DNA of 64,000 nt, taken from contig CAZWLY010000011.1 in the NCBI GenBank assembly GCA_964634465.1, forward strand, positions 62,001 through 126,000. The letters run 5' to 3'. The notes beneath the pieces were generated by a model. That model was given only the letters and a program-made list of their open reading frames with translations. It had not been told where the DNA came from and did not search any database. Shown here one piece after another: positions 10,218 to 18,598 of this stretch. The DNA is from CAZWLY01 sp964634465. Its GTDB lineage: Bacteria > Desulfobacterota > Desulfarculia > G963662305. How positions within the stretch are numbered: the first letter of the stretch is position 1; every line of letters starts with the position of its first letter. Position numbers and translations under genes: made by a program.

Positions 10218-10247
10218 CCGCGGCCGGCCCTGACAGGCCGGCCGCGG
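10218..10247. repeat. Perfect 12-bp inverted repeat
   Basis: CCGCGGCCGGCC at 10218-10229 is repeated in reverse complement at 10236-10247 around a six-base loop (CTGACA). It lies upstream of both mreB and rpmH. There is no clear T-run on either side, so it is not a standard intrinsic terminator for a flanking gene. It may be a stem in the mreB or rpmH leader or a protein-binding site. Confidence 0.6.
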
Positions 10248-10447
10248 GTCTCCTTTATCTCCCGTCAAACGCCGACCCGGGCCGGCGGCGGGAACGCGGC
10301 CGCCCTGGTCTTGGTGGGGGGCGGGCAGCGGTTGTTTTTCGATCGGCCTGCCCGGCGCGATTCCCTCGCGGCCTCGCCGCGGGAGTCGATCCGTGGTGGT
10401 CGGACGGCCTCGGATGGGTTAAAGTATCGCCGGAGCGGTTAATATTC

Positions 10448-10476
10448 TTGACACTTTAAGGCCGGTGTGGTTTATA
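10448..10476 (+). promoter_or_regulatory. Sigma-70-type promoter for rpmH
   Basis: A perfect -35 element TTGACA (10448-10453) is followed after 17 bases by TTTATA (10471-10476). The predicted start of transcription is about 40 bases before the rpmH ATG. A purine-rich AAGGAAGGTGG at 10501-10511 can serve as ribosome binding site. This would drive the rpmH-rnpA-yidD-yidC-jag run. Confidence 0.6.
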
Positions 10477-10521
10477 GATGGCTTCAAATCGAGATGAGTC
10501 AAGGAAGGTGGATCTTCGATC

Positions 10522-10656
10522 ATGAAACGGACCTTTCAGCCCAGCCGGATCAAGAGGAAGAGAAAACACGGTTTTCGGGCCAGAATGAAGACCAAGGGCG
10601 GCCGAGCCGTAATCGCCCGCAGACGGGCCAAAGGCCGCAAGGTGCTCACCGCGTAA
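10522..10656 (+). CDS. rpmH: Ribosomal protein bL34
   Basis: A 44-residue, strongly basic protein with the full bL34 sequence pattern: MKRTFQPSRIKRKRKHGF at the start, RMKTKGGRAVIARRRAKGR and a terminal LTA. bL34 is a small component of the large ribosomal subunit that contacts 23S rRNA. It is the first gene of the conserved rpmH-rnpA-yidD-yidC-jag block and lies five bases before rnpA. In many bacteria dnaA is divergent from it; here the neighbour is mreB. Confidence 0.97.
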   Translation: MKRTFQPSRIKRKRKHGFRARMKTKGGRAVIARRRAKGRKVLTA

Positions 10657-10660
10657 TGGA

Positions 10661-11017
10661 TTGAAATTGGCCGGGCCGAAACCGAACGGCTTTCCCCGCG
10701 CCGAAAGACTGCTCAGAGCCGCCCAGTTCAAACGGACGGTTCTAAACGGCAGAGTGGAGAGATGCCCGCATTTCAAGGTGTTTGTCCGACCCACCCGGTC
10801 GGGCCGACGCCTAGGTGTGACCGTAAGCCGGAAAGTGGGCAAGGCGGTCGGGCGCAACCGAGTTAAGCGACGGATACGTGAATTTTTCCGGCTCAATAAA
10901 AACCGCCTCCCCCAGGCCGATATCGTCGTCATCGCCTACAAAGGGGCGGCCGAACTGGGCTATCGGGAGGTGGCCCGCCAGCTCGGCCGGGCGCTTCTGG
11001 CCCACAGAGAGAACTGA
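10661..11017 (+). CDS. rnpA: Ribonuclease P protein component
   Basis: A 118-residue basic protein that partners the RNase P RNA in maturing tRNA 5' ends. It has the family core FPRAERLLRAAQFKRTVLNG, RLGVTVSRKVGKAVGRNRVKRRIREFFR (the RNR signature, near residues 64-76) and IAYKGAAELGYREV. The start is TTG, five bases after the rpmH stop; the ATG that overlaps the rpmH stop is followed at once by TGA. The short gap supports co-transcription with rpmH. Confidence 0.95.
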   Translation: MKLAGPKPNGFPRAERLLRAAQFKRTVLNGRVERCPHFKVFVRPTRSGRRLGVTVSRKVGKAVGRNRVKRRIREFFRLNKNRLPQADIVVIAYKGAAELGYREVARQLGRALLAHREN

Positions 11018-11033
11018 GGCCCTTCGCTCGATC

Positions 11034-11243
11034 ATGCGTCAACTGGCCCTCATAATATTGAAAGCCTACAAGTTGGCGATCTCGCCGATCTTGCCGCCGG
11101 CGTGCCGGCACTACCCCACCTGCTCGGACTACGCCCACCAGGCGATCGCCCGTTACGGCGTCGGAAAAGGCGGCTGGCTGGCGGTGAAAAGGCTTCTGAG
11201 GTGCCACCCCTTCGCCCCAGGCGGCTACGATCCGGTGCCATGA
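11034..11243 (+). CDS. yidD: Membrane protein insertion efficiency factor YidD
   Basis: A 69-residue protein with an amphipathic N-terminal helix (LALIILKAYKLAISP) and the conserved cysteine region CRHYPTCSDYAHQAI, then KRLLRCHPFAPGGYDPVP. All three family cysteines are present. It helps YidC-dependent insertion of inner-membrane proteins. The ATG at 11034 is chosen because the family begins a few residues before LxLIxxYK; an in-frame upstream extension to 10878 is antisense-like noise inside rnpA. Confidence 0.92.
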   Translation: MRQLALIILKAYKLAISPILPPACRHYPTCSDYAHQAIARYGVGKGGWLAVKRLLRCHPFAPGGYDPVP

Positions 11244-11267
11244 AGCGGCATTACAGGAGTTTTGTTA

Positions 11268-12947
11268 ATGGAGAAACGGGCCCTTTTGGCGGTGCTGCTG
11301 TCCACGGCGGTGTTCATGATCTACATGTATGTCTTTGCACCCCAGCCGCAGCAAAAGACGCCGACCACCGACAAAGCCCAGACCGAGACCAAAGCCGAGA
11401 CCAAACCCCAGACCCAAGGCCCGGCCCAACCCGGCCGGGACAAGGCCCCGCCCAAGGCCGCCGCGGCCCCGAAGCCGACGCCGAGTCTCGGCCCGGCCCG
11501 GAAGGTGACGGTTGACAACGGCCTGGTCAAGCTGGTCTTCAGCGAGCGGGGCGGCCGCCTCGTCAGCGCCAAGCTGCTGAAATTCAAAGAGCACAAGGCC
11601 GACGACGCGCCCTTGAAGGAGTTGGTGCGTCTCAAAGACCCGGCCTTGGCCCCCTTGGGGTTGACCACCTCCAAAGGGGGCGTTCCCGGCCTTGAAACCG
11701 CCGTCTTCAAGCTGGTCGATCAACAGGAAGATGTCGTCTCGGCCGTGGACAAGGAAGTGGTGCTGACCTTCCGCTGGGTTTCGGCCGAGGGGATGGAGGT
11801 CATCAAGTGCTACACCGTCAAACCCAACAGTTATCTGTTCGGGCTGAGAGTGGAACTCATCAACCACACCGGCCGCACCCTGGACGACAATCTGGCCCTC
11901 AACCTGACCGCGGCCAACGAACCCCATGAAGGCGGCCGGTACGCCTTCCGGGGCTTTGGGGCCTACGTCAACGAGAAGTTGACCGAGACCGCCCCCGACG
12001 ATCTCACCGAACCCAAGGTGATCAACGGCAAGGTGTCCTGGGGCGGCTACGAGAATTCGTACTTCCTCCAGGCCATCGTCCCCGAGGCGGCCAGGGGCAG
12101 CGTCAAGGGTTCGCTCATCAGCGCCGCCAAGGGCAAGGAGGTGCTCGAGATTCGCTACACCTCCCTGCCGTTCTCCCTGGCCCCCAGCGCCTCGCAGGAG
12201 TTCGTCTTCGATCTCTACTTCGGCCCCAAGGATATCGACGTCTTGAGCAAGGTCGGCCACGATTTGAACAAGTCCATCAACATGGGCTTCTTCGATATCG
12301 TGGCCAAACCGCTGCTCTATTTCCTCAAGTGGGCCTACGACTTGGTCGGCAACTACGGGGTGGCCATCATCATCATGACCATCTGCGTCAAGCTCCTGTT
12401 CTTCCCGCTGGCTCAAAAGAGCTACAAGTCGATGAAGAACATGCAGAAGCTTCAACCCCAGATGGTGAAGCTCAGGGAGAAGTACAAAAACGACAAGCAG
12501 CGTCTCAACCAGGAGATGATGAGTCTCTACAAGGCTCACAAGGTCAATCCCATGGGCGGCTGCCTGCCGATGATCATCCAGATCCCGGTCTTCTTCGCCC
12601 TGTACCGGCTCCTGGATTACGCCATCGAGCTCAGGCACGCGCCGTTCATACTGTGGATCCAAGACCTTTCCGCGCCGGATCGACTGTTCAGGTTCCCTTT
12701 CAGCATCCCGCTGATGGAACCGCCGTACGGCATTCCGGTTTTGACCATCTTGATGGGCGCTTCGATGTTCATCACCCAGAAGATGACCCCCACGCCGGGC
12801 GATCCGACCCAGGCCAAGATCATGCTGTTGATGCCCATCATCTTCACCTTTATCTTCATCAACTTCCCGGCCGGCCTGGTCTTGTACTGGCTGGTCCAAA
12901 ACGTCCTCTCCATCGGACAGCAATACTACGTCAACAAAAGGCCCTAG
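11268..12947 (+). CDS. yidC: Membrane protein insertase YidC
   Basis: A 559-residue insertase of the Gram-negative long type. It has an N-terminal membrane helix (4-22), a low-complexity Thr/Lys/Pro/Ala linker (about 27-75), the periplasmic P1 domain, and the conserved five-helix core with the cytoplasmic hairpin MQKLQPQMVKLREKYKND and MGGCLPMIIQIPVFFALYRLL. The C-terminus has FPAGLVLYWLVQNVLSIGQQ. The start is taken at the ATG eight bases after AGGAG (11255-11259) rather than the TTG six bases earlier. It inserts inner-membrane proteins alone or with Sec. Confidence 0.96.
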   Translation: MEKRALLAVLLSTAVFMIYMYVFAPQPQQKTPTTDKAQTETKAETKPQTQGPAQPGRDKAPPKAAAAPKPTPSLGPARKVTVDNGLVKLVFSERGGRLVSAKLLKFKEHKADDAPLKELVRLKDPALAPLGLTTSKGGVPGLETAVFKLVDQQEDVVSAVDKEVVLTFRWVSAEGMEVIKCYTVKPNSYLFGLRVELINHTGRTLDDNLALNLTAANEPHEGGRYAFRGFGAYVNEKLTETAPDDLTEPKVINGKVSWGGYENSYFLQAIVPEAARGSVKGSLISAAKGKEVLEIRYTSLPFSLAPSASQEFVFDLYFGPKDIDVLSKVGHDLNKSINMGFFDIVAKPLLYFLKWAYDLVGNYGVAIIIMTICVKLLFFPLAQKSYKSMKNMQKLQPQMVKLREKYKNDKQRLNQEMMSLYKAHKVNPMGGCLPMIIQIPVFFALYRLLDYAIELRHAPFILWIQDLSAPDRLFRFPFSIPLMEPPYGIPVLTILMGASMFITQKMTPTPGDPTQAKIMLLMPIIFTFIFINFPAGLVLYWLVQNVLSIGQQYYVNKRP

Positions 12948-12975
12948 GCGGCCAGGGAGAGGCGGAGGTAGATAC

Positions 12976-14352
12976 ATGGCCAAGACCAAGGAATACGAGG
13001 CCAAAACCACACAGGAGGCCTTGGACATAGCGGTGGCCGACACCGGCATTCCCCTGTCCGAATTGAAATTCGAGATCATCTCCCAGGGCGGCGGCGGCAT
13101 CTTCGGCTTGAGCCTCAAGAAAGCCAAGATCAAGGTCTTCCTGCCCGAGCCCGCGGAGGAAAAGGAAAAAGAGAAGGAAAAAGAAAAGAAGAAAACCAGG
13201 CCCAAACGCTCCAAAAGAAAACCCCGGGGCGGCGGCCGCGACCGGCGGGCCGAGGCGGACAAGCCCGGCCAGGCCGAAAAAACGACCCAGCCCCCCCCGG
13301 CGGCGGCAGAATCGGAAGACGAGCCGTCCGGGAGCGGCTGGGCCGCACCCAGCCGGCCCGCGCCGAAACCGGAAACAGCGCCCGAACCGGAAATCGTCGC
13401 CGATCAGCCGCCCGCCGACGAGCCGCCTCGAGCCGAGGCCGAACCGGCCGAGACCACGACTCCCGACCGGCCCGAATCACCTGAGGCAACGCTCGACAAA
13501 GAGCCCGAACCCGAACCGCCCACGCCGACCGGCTGGGCCGCGCCGAGTCGGATGGCCCCCTTGCCCAAAAAGAAGCGCAAGGAGATCAATATCGAGGCCC
13601 TGGTCGGCCGCAAGAAGCCGGTCAGCACCGGGGTGGACGTCGATCTCACGTCTGAATCCGACCGGAGAGCCGAGCGGGGCAAGCCCGACCGGCGCAGCGA
13701 GCCGCCCCGCGCCCGGAACCGGAAGCCCCAATCCGAGCGGTCCCGTCCCCCCCGGGCCAAAACGGAGCGATTCGATCGGAACCGCAACGAGGCCAAGGCC
13801 CGGCGGCGAGGCCCGGCCGAACCCTATCAGCCCCGGGTGAGCGACCCCAACGCCCCCTCGGAGTACGTGCGCACCGATGAGGACCAGGCCAATCTGGCCA
13901 AGGCCAAGGAAATCCTGGAAACCATCCTGGAGAAGATGGTCGGGCCGACCAAGGTGGACGCCTCGTGGGTGGAGGAGAAGATGTACCTCAACCTCCACGG
14001 CGACGGTTCGGGCCTTTTGATCGGCCGCAAGGGCCAAACCTTGGACGCCTTGCAGTTCATCGTCAGCAAGATCGTCGACAAGCACAGCGGCCGCCACTAC
14101 CGGATCATGATCGACACCGAGGGCTATCGAGGCCGCCGGGAAGAGACGCTGGTTCAACAGGCCGAGGCCCTGGCCGAGCGGGTCATCCGCTCCGGCCGGC
14201 CGGCCCGGACCGGCCCGCTCAACCCCCACGAGCGGCGGATCGTCCATCTGGCCTTGATGCCCAACGAGCAGGTCCGGACCGGCTCCCAGGGCGAAGGCAC
14301 CTTCAAACGGGTGGTCATCAGCCCCCGGCGAGGTGGTCGCCGCGACCGGTAA
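12976..14352 (+). CDS. khpB: Jag/KhpB RNA-binding protein with very long linker
   Basis: A 458-residue protein with the three domains of Jag/KhpB: a Jag_N domain (about 1-56, GGIFGLSLKKAKIKV), a KH domain (about 300-372, GLLIGRKGQTLDALQ) and an R3H domain (about 385-450, with NPHERRIVHLAL). Between the first two is a roughly 230-residue disordered stretch: a Lys/Glu run, Arg-rich and Pro/Glu-rich segments, and the heptapeptide GWAAPSR occurring twice. Usual family members are near 200-250 residues. KhpB binds many RNAs, often with KhpA, and the gene follows yidC in many genomes. Confidence 0.93.
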   Translation: MAKTKEYEAKTTQEALDIAVADTGIPLSELKFEIISQGGGGIFGLSLKKAKIKVFLPEPAEEKEKEKEKEKKKTRPKRSKRKPRGGGRDRRAEADKPGQAEKTTQPPPAAAESEDEPSGSGWAAPSRPAPKPETAPEPEIVADQPPADEPPRAEAEPAETTTPDRPESPEATLDKEPEPEPPTPTGWAAPSRMAPLPKKKRKEINIEALVGRKKPVSTGVDVDLTSESDRRAERGKPDRRSEPPRARNRKPQSERSRPPRAKTERFDRNRNEAKARRRGPAEPYQPRVSDPNAPSEYVRTDEDQANLAKAKEILETILEKMVGPTKVDASWVEEKMYLNLHGDGSGLLIGRKGQTLDALQFIVSKIVDKHSGRHYRIMIDTEGYRGRREETLVQQAEALAERVIRSGRPARTGPLNPHERRIVHLALMPNEQVRTGSQGEGTFKRVVISPRRGGRRDR

Positions 14353-14371
14353 TCAACTCGCCCCTTGTCTC

Positions 14372-14401
14372 CGGGCGGCCGAAACGGCCGCCCGTTTTTT
14401 T
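14372..14401 (+). terminator. Rho-independent terminator after jag
   Basis: A perfect nine-pair stem CGGGCGGCC / GGCCGCCCG (14372-14380 and 14386-14394) closes a GAAAC loop and is followed by seven T residues. It is 19 bases after the jag stop and should end the rpmH-jag transcript, so mnmE-rsmG probably has its own promoter. Confidence 0.9.
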
Positions 14402-14699
14402 GCCCCTGCCAGTCGATGATCCAGAACGACTTCTCGCGGGCAAGCCGGCGGGTGGAAAGCAGACGGCGGCCGGCGGTGGATAAACGATCTTGCCTGACTT
14501 GGGGATCCTCCTTTGAAAAACCTGGCTTCAACCCCCGCCCGGTCTTGACGCGCGGATGAGACCGGGCTTTGGCCCGGCTGCGACCGATTGCCTGTCAGGA
14601 GCCCTAGAACACCTCAGTTCTATGCGGAATCCTTCAACATTTCGTGATCTGAACCGCTGGACTGGCTAGGGGCGGTCGAGATGTGATAATAACTACGAC
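14402..14699 (+). other. Spacer before mnmE with two competing hairpins
   Basis: No coding sequence is supported. GCCCGGTCT (14537-14545) pairs with AGACCGGGC (14559-14567) over a 13-base loop. The CCGGGC inside the right arm (14562-14567) can instead pair with GCCCGG (14572-14577). The two stems exclude each other. They lie about 120 bases before the mnmE start, in what is probably its leader. No poly-T follows, so this is not a standard attenuator. Confidence 0.45.
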
Positions 14700-16094
14700 G
14701 TGCTCAAGACCGATGACACCATCGTCGCCTTGGCCACCCCGCCCGGCCGGGGGGGCATCGGCATAATTCGCCTGTCCGGCCCCGAGGCCCGGCGCATCGG
14801 GCTGAGCCTCTTCCGCCCGGCCCGGAGCGGGCCGTTGATCGAGCGTCGCTTGACCTACGGCTGGATCCGCGAACCGGGAAGCGGGCGGGCGGTCGATGAG
14901 GTCCTGGCCGTGTTCATGGCCGGACCCAAGACCTACACCCGCCAGGACATCTTCGAGATTCAGGCCCACGGCGGGCCGATGGTGCTGCGCCGCATCCTGG
15001 CCCTCTGCCTGGCTGCCGGAGCCAGGCCGGCCGAGCCGGGCGAATACACCTGGCGGGCCTACATGGCCGGGCGGATCGATCTGGCCCAGGCCGAAGCGGT
15101 GGCCGAGCTGATCGAGGCCCGGACCGAGGCCGGCGCCAGGGTGGCGGCCGGCCATCTGGCGGGCGGGCTGTCGGAGCCGGTGGCCAAGATCGTCGAGGCC
15201 GCCTTGGACGTCCTGGCCGAAGTCGAGGCCGGCGTGGACTTTCCCGAAGAGGACCTGGAAGTCACCGAGTTCGGACCCCTGGCCGGTGTGGTGGCCGAGG
15301 CCGTCCTCGGTCCCATCGACCGTCTGATCGAGGCGGCCAGGGCCGGCAGGCACCTGCGCGACGGGGCCAGAGTGGTCTTGATCGGTCGGCCCAACGTGGG
15401 CAAGTCCAGCCTGCTCAACGCCCTGCTGGCCCGGCCTCGGGCGTTGGTGACCGACGTGCCCGGCACCACCCGGGACTATCTGGAGGAGAGCCTCGACCTG
15501 GACGGCCTGCCGGTGGTCTTGACCGACACCGCCGGCTTGAGGAGGCTGACCGACCGCGAGCGAGACCGGCCCGAGGCGGCGGGCATCGAGGCCACCCGGC
15601 GGATACTCTCGGCCGCCGAGTTGATCGTCCTGGTCGTCGATGCCACCTCCAAGACGCCTGAGCGGGCCGCTGAGGACGTTCCGCCGGCTGCGCGCACCCG
15701 GACCATTGTCGCGGCCAACAAATGCGATCTGAGCGGCGAGGACAAAGCCGCAGCAGCCTCTAGAATCGTGCCAGACCGGCCCGGCGTGGTCGTATCCGCC
15801 CTGACCGGCTACGGCCTGGAAAACCTGAAATCGGCCATCCGGGCCGAGCTGGTCCGCGAAGGCGGCGAGCCGGACGAGCTGGGCTGCGCACCCAGTCTCA
15901 GGCAGGAGGAGATTCTGGTCCGGGCCCGCCAGGCCTTCGATCGGGCCAGGGAGGGCTTGGCCCAGGCCCGGCCGGCCGAACTGGTGGCGGTGGAGTTGAA
16001 GGAGGGTCTGGATCAATTGGGCCGCATCACCGGCCGGACCACCCCCGAGGCGGTCCTGGATCGGATCTTCAGCCGCTTCTGCATTGGAAAGTGA
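14700..16094 (+). CDS. mnmE: tRNA modification GTPase MnmE
   Basis: A 464-residue GTPase that, with MnmG, installs the 5-carboxymethylaminomethyl-type group on U34 of certain tRNAs. It has the N-terminal formyl-THF-binding domain (DTIVALATPPGRGGIGIIRLSG, PGEYTWRAYMAGRIDL), a helical domain, and an inserted G domain: GRPNVGKSS (229-237), TTRDY, DTAG and NKCD. The C-terminus FSRFCIGK carries the invariant catalytic cysteine. The start is GTG. It is followed three bases later by rsmG, as in most bacteria. Confidence 0.96.
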   Translation: MLKTDDTIVALATPPGRGGIGIIRLSGPEARRIGLSLFRPARSGPLIERRLTYGWIREPGSGRAVDEVLAVFMAGPKTYTRQDIFEIQAHGGPMVLRRILALCLAAGARPAEPGEYTWRAYMAGRIDLAQAEAVAELIEARTEAGARVAAGHLAGGLSEPVAKIVEAALDVLAEVEAGVDFPEEDLEVTEFGPLAGVVAEAVLGPIDRLIEAARAGRHLRDGARVVLIGRPNVGKSSLLNALLARPRALVTDVPGTTRDYLEESLDLDGLPVVLTDTAGLRRLTDRERDRPEAAGIEATRRILSAAELIVLVVDATSKTPERAAEDVPPAARTRTIVAANKCDLSGEDKAAAASRIVPDRPGVVVSALTGYGLENLKSAIRAELVREGGEPDELGCAPSLRQEEILVRARQAFDRAREGLAQARPAELVAVELKEGLDQLGRITGRTTPEAVLDRIFSRFCIGK

Positions 16095-16097
16095 TCT

Positions 16098-16751
16098 GTG
16101 GAAACCGCCCCCGACCACCTGATTCGACGGGCGAGGGAACTGGGTTGGAGCCTGCCCGAACCCGTCGCCGAGCGCCTGAGCCGGTACGTGGAGTTGCTCC
16201 TTACCTGGTCGCGCCGGATCAACCTGATCGGCCCCAGGGCCAAGCGCCGGCTGTGGGAGGAGCACCTGGCGCCCAGCCTGTGGCTGGCCGACAAACTGCC
16301 GGAGAGGGGAGGAACCGTGGCCGATCTGGGCTCGGGGGCCGGACTGCCCGGTCTGGTCCTGGCCTGCCTCGATCCCCGGCTCGGAATCGACCTCTTCGAG
16401 GCCCGGGCCAAGCGGGTCTCCTTCCTGAAGACCGCCGCAGCAGAACTGGGTTTGGACGGAGTGGGCGTTTTCAAGGCTCGGGTGCCGGAGACGGCTCCCG
16501 GCTACGCCCAGGGAGCCTACGGCGTCGTGATCTGCCGGGCGGTGGCCGCCCTGACGGAGTTGTTGCCGCCGGCCGGCTGGCTGCTCTCCGCCGGCGGCCG
16601 ACTGATCGCCCTCAAAGGGCCGGCCGGCCGGGACGAGGCCGCGTCTCTGGCCGCCGATCCGGCCGGAGGGGGCTGGCGGTTGGCTGGAATCGAGGCGCGG
16701 CGGTTCTACGGTCGGACCACCACCCTGATCGAACTGGCCAAGGTCGACTAA
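16098..16751 (+). CDS. rsmG: 16S rRNA (guanine-527-N7)-methyltransferase RsmG
   Basis: A 217-residue class I methyltransferase (GidB family). The sequence has LTWSRRINLIGPRAKRRLWEEHLAPSL, the SAM-binding motif VADLGSGAGLPGLVLA (about 75-90), FEARAKRVSFL and the family segment YGVVICRAVAAL. It methylates 16S rRNA G527. The start is GTG, three bases after the mnmE stop. Its stop overlaps by four bases the end of the convergent histidine kinase gene; in many genomes parA-parB would follow directly, here they are 6 kb away. Confidence 0.94.
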   Translation: METAPDHLIRRARELGWSLPEPVAERLSRYVELLLTWSRRINLIGPRAKRRLWEEHLAPSLWLADKLPERGGTVADLGSGAGLPGLVLACLDPRLGIDLFEARAKRVSFLKTAAAELGLDGVGVFKARVPETAPGYAQGAYGVVICRAVAALTELLPPAGWLLSAGGRLIALKGPAGRDEAASLAADPAGGGWRLAGIEARRFYGRTTTLIELAKVD

Positions 16752-18505
16752 GACCGGCCGGGCAGGGGGAGGTGGACGGTGAAGGTCGCGCCTTCGCCGG
16801 GGCGGGATGCGACCTCGATGCGACCGCCGTGCCGGCTGATGATGCCGTGACTGATGGCCAGCCCCAGGCCGGTGCCCCGACACCGGTTTTTTTTCGTGTA
16901 GAACGGCTCGAAAATTCTGGCTAAATCGGCAGGGTCGATGCCGGGCCCTGAATCTTTTATTTTAATAAATATCTCGTTCTTTTTGTCGTCCAAATCGGTA
17001 AAAATGGAGAGGACGCCCTCGCCCCCCATGGCCTCCATGGCATTGACGATCAGGTTGAGGAAGACCTGTTCCAGCTTGACCCGGTTGGCCAGAAACAGCG
17101 GCAGGCCCAGAGCCAGGGTCTTGGAGACCTTGACCCGGCGCAACAGGAGGTGACCTTCGACGATATCGAGTGTGTCGTTTATTACCTCATTGATATCAAC
17201 AAGTTGTTTGGCCTGGCTGTCCTGGCGGGCGAAGTCCAAGAGACCGCCGACGATGATCTTGCACCGGTTGGCCAGCTTGATGATCTTGGCCATGGTCTGG
17301 CCGGCCTCGCTGTCTTTGTCCAGCTCCGAGGCCAACAGCCGGGCGTAGGTGATTATGCCGCCTAGGGGGTTGTTGATCTCGTGGGCCAACTCAAAGGCCA
17401 GCGTGCCGGTCGCTTCCAGGCGTTCGGCCTGGATCAACTCGTCCTGAATCTGCTTGTGGGGCGAAATGTCGCGGACCGTGACCTGGAAGGCGGCCTGGCC
17501 GGTGTAGGTGATCGGGGCCAGGGTGACCTCGGCCTGGAAGACGCTGCCGTCAGCCCGCACCGCCGCCCCCTCGAAGGGGTGGAGCGCGGCCGAGCGGGAC
17601 CAAGCCAGAAAGTCCCGTTGCGCGCCCGGATCGAGCAGGCCGATGAAGCCGATCCGGGCCAAATCTTCGACCCTGTCGTAACCGAACAACTCCAGATAGT
17701 GCTGGTTGGCGAACAGGTGGCCCTCCGGAGTGAAGATGGCCACCCCCTCGTTGAGGCCCTCGACCAGGCGGCGGTAGTTGGCCTCCGAACTCCGAACCTG
17801 GGCCTCCAACTGCTTGCGGTAGGAAATATCGTAGAGCATTTCGACCGCGCCGACGGTCTCGCCCCCGCCGCCGCGGATGGGGGCGGCGGTGAAGAGGAGG
17901 TTCCGCTTCTTGCCGTCCCGGCCCTTGTATTCGGCCTCGGCCTCGAAGGCGTCCGGAGACAACGGGGACGGGCGGACCCCCCGGCCGGAGTAGCGTTCGA
18001 GGATGGACTCGACGTCGCCGGACAAGGCTAGGTCGGCCAGAGTCGGCCGCTCTCTCCGGTAGAAGGCTCGCCAGTGATCGGCCCGGCCGACCATCTCCCG
18101 GCGGGAGAGGCCGGTCAGACGCTCCAGGCCGGCGTTCCAATGGCTGACGCGATGGTCTTCGTCCAGGACCAACAAGGCCAGGGGCAAGGCGTCCAACAGG
18201 GCTTTGACATCCTGGCCCCGGTCGCGGGGGATGAACGCCCCGGCCACGTTCCGGCCGAGGGGCCAAAGCGCCACCCGGCCGCCGATCTTTCGTCCGTCGG
18301 CGGCCAGCCAATCCGCCTCGAAGTCACCGTCAGCCGCGGCCAGCCCGCGGAGCAGGTCGGACAGGTTGTCGGCGGCCAGGTCGGTCAGATTGGCCGGCCG
18401 ACCGAACAGCGATTCAAAGGCCTGATTGACCCGAACCAGACCGCCCCTTTTCCCGGTCACGAAGCAGGGCAGCGGCAGAGTATCGAAGAACGACGGACGG
18501 CCCAT
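16748..18505 (-). CDS. Soluble multi-PAS histidine kinase
   Basis: A 585-residue kinase with no membrane helix. It has about three PAS domains (roughly 5-90, 97-230 and 240-350; PAC-like ends at VGAVEMLYDISYRKQ and VTVRDISPHKQ), a HisKA helix with the phospho-acceptor motif LAFELAHEINNPLGGI, and a HATPase_c domain with NLIVNAME, DSGPGID and GTGLGLAISHGII. The order suggests cytoplasmic sensing of a redox or ligand signal. No response regulator is adjacent, so its partner is unknown. It lies directly before the nik operon on the same strand, 93 bases downstream of it. Confidence 0.9.
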   Translation of the reverse strand: MGRPSFFDTLPLPCFVTGKRGGLVRVNQAFESLFGRPANLTDLAADNLSDLLRGLAAADGDFEADWLAADGRKIGGRVALWPLGRNVAGAFIPRDRGQDVKALLDALPLALLVLDEDHRVSHWNAGLERLTGLSRREMVGRADHWRAFYRRERPTLADLALSGDVESILERYSGRGVRPSPLSPDAFEAEAEYKGRDGKKRNLLFTAAPIRGGGGETVGAVEMLYDISYRKQLEAQVRSSEANYRRLVEGLNEGVAIFTPEGHLFANQHYLELFGYDRVEDLARIGFIGLLDPGAQRDFLAWSRSAALHPFEGAAVRADGSVFQAEVTLAPITYTGQAAFQVTVRDISPHKQIQDELIQAERLEATGTLAFELAHEINNPLGGIITYARLLASELDKDSEAGQTMAKIIKLANRCKIIVGGLLDFARQDSQAKQLVDINEVINDTLDIVEGHLLLRRVKVSKTLALGLPLFLANRVKLEQVFLNLIVNAMEAMGGEGVLSIFTDLDDKKNEIFIKIKDSGPGIDPADLARIFEPFYTKKNRCRGTGLGLAISHGIISRHGGRIEVASRPGEGATFTVHLPLPGRS

Positions 18506-18598
18506 TTATTTCACTCTCTCCAGGAACATCTACCCTATGCATACCAAAGCGACCGCCCCCCGGCAACAACACTCCGGCCGGCGGCGGGAATCCGATCC

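Larger units (their letters stand above)
10053..10521. other. Divergent spacer mreB/rpmH
   Basis: There is no coding sequence I can support in these 469 bases. The mreB-proximal part (10075-10155) is AT-richer than its surroundings and holds the mreB leader. The central part is very GC-rich and contains a perfect palindrome (listed separately), and the right end holds the rpmH promoter. In many bacteria dnaA or the origin lies beside rpmH; here I found no convincing DnaA-box cluster. Confidence 0.6.

Noticed and set aside
10053..10521. Chromosomal origin beside rpmH
   Set aside because: I saw no cluster of TTATCCACA-type boxes here; TTATCAATA near 10089 is a poor match. The single GGTGGATAA near 14476 is isolated.
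10878..11033. A longer YidD starting inside rnpA
   Set aside because: The added residues are a frame-shifted reading of rnpA, and YidD proteins normally begin near the chosen ATG.
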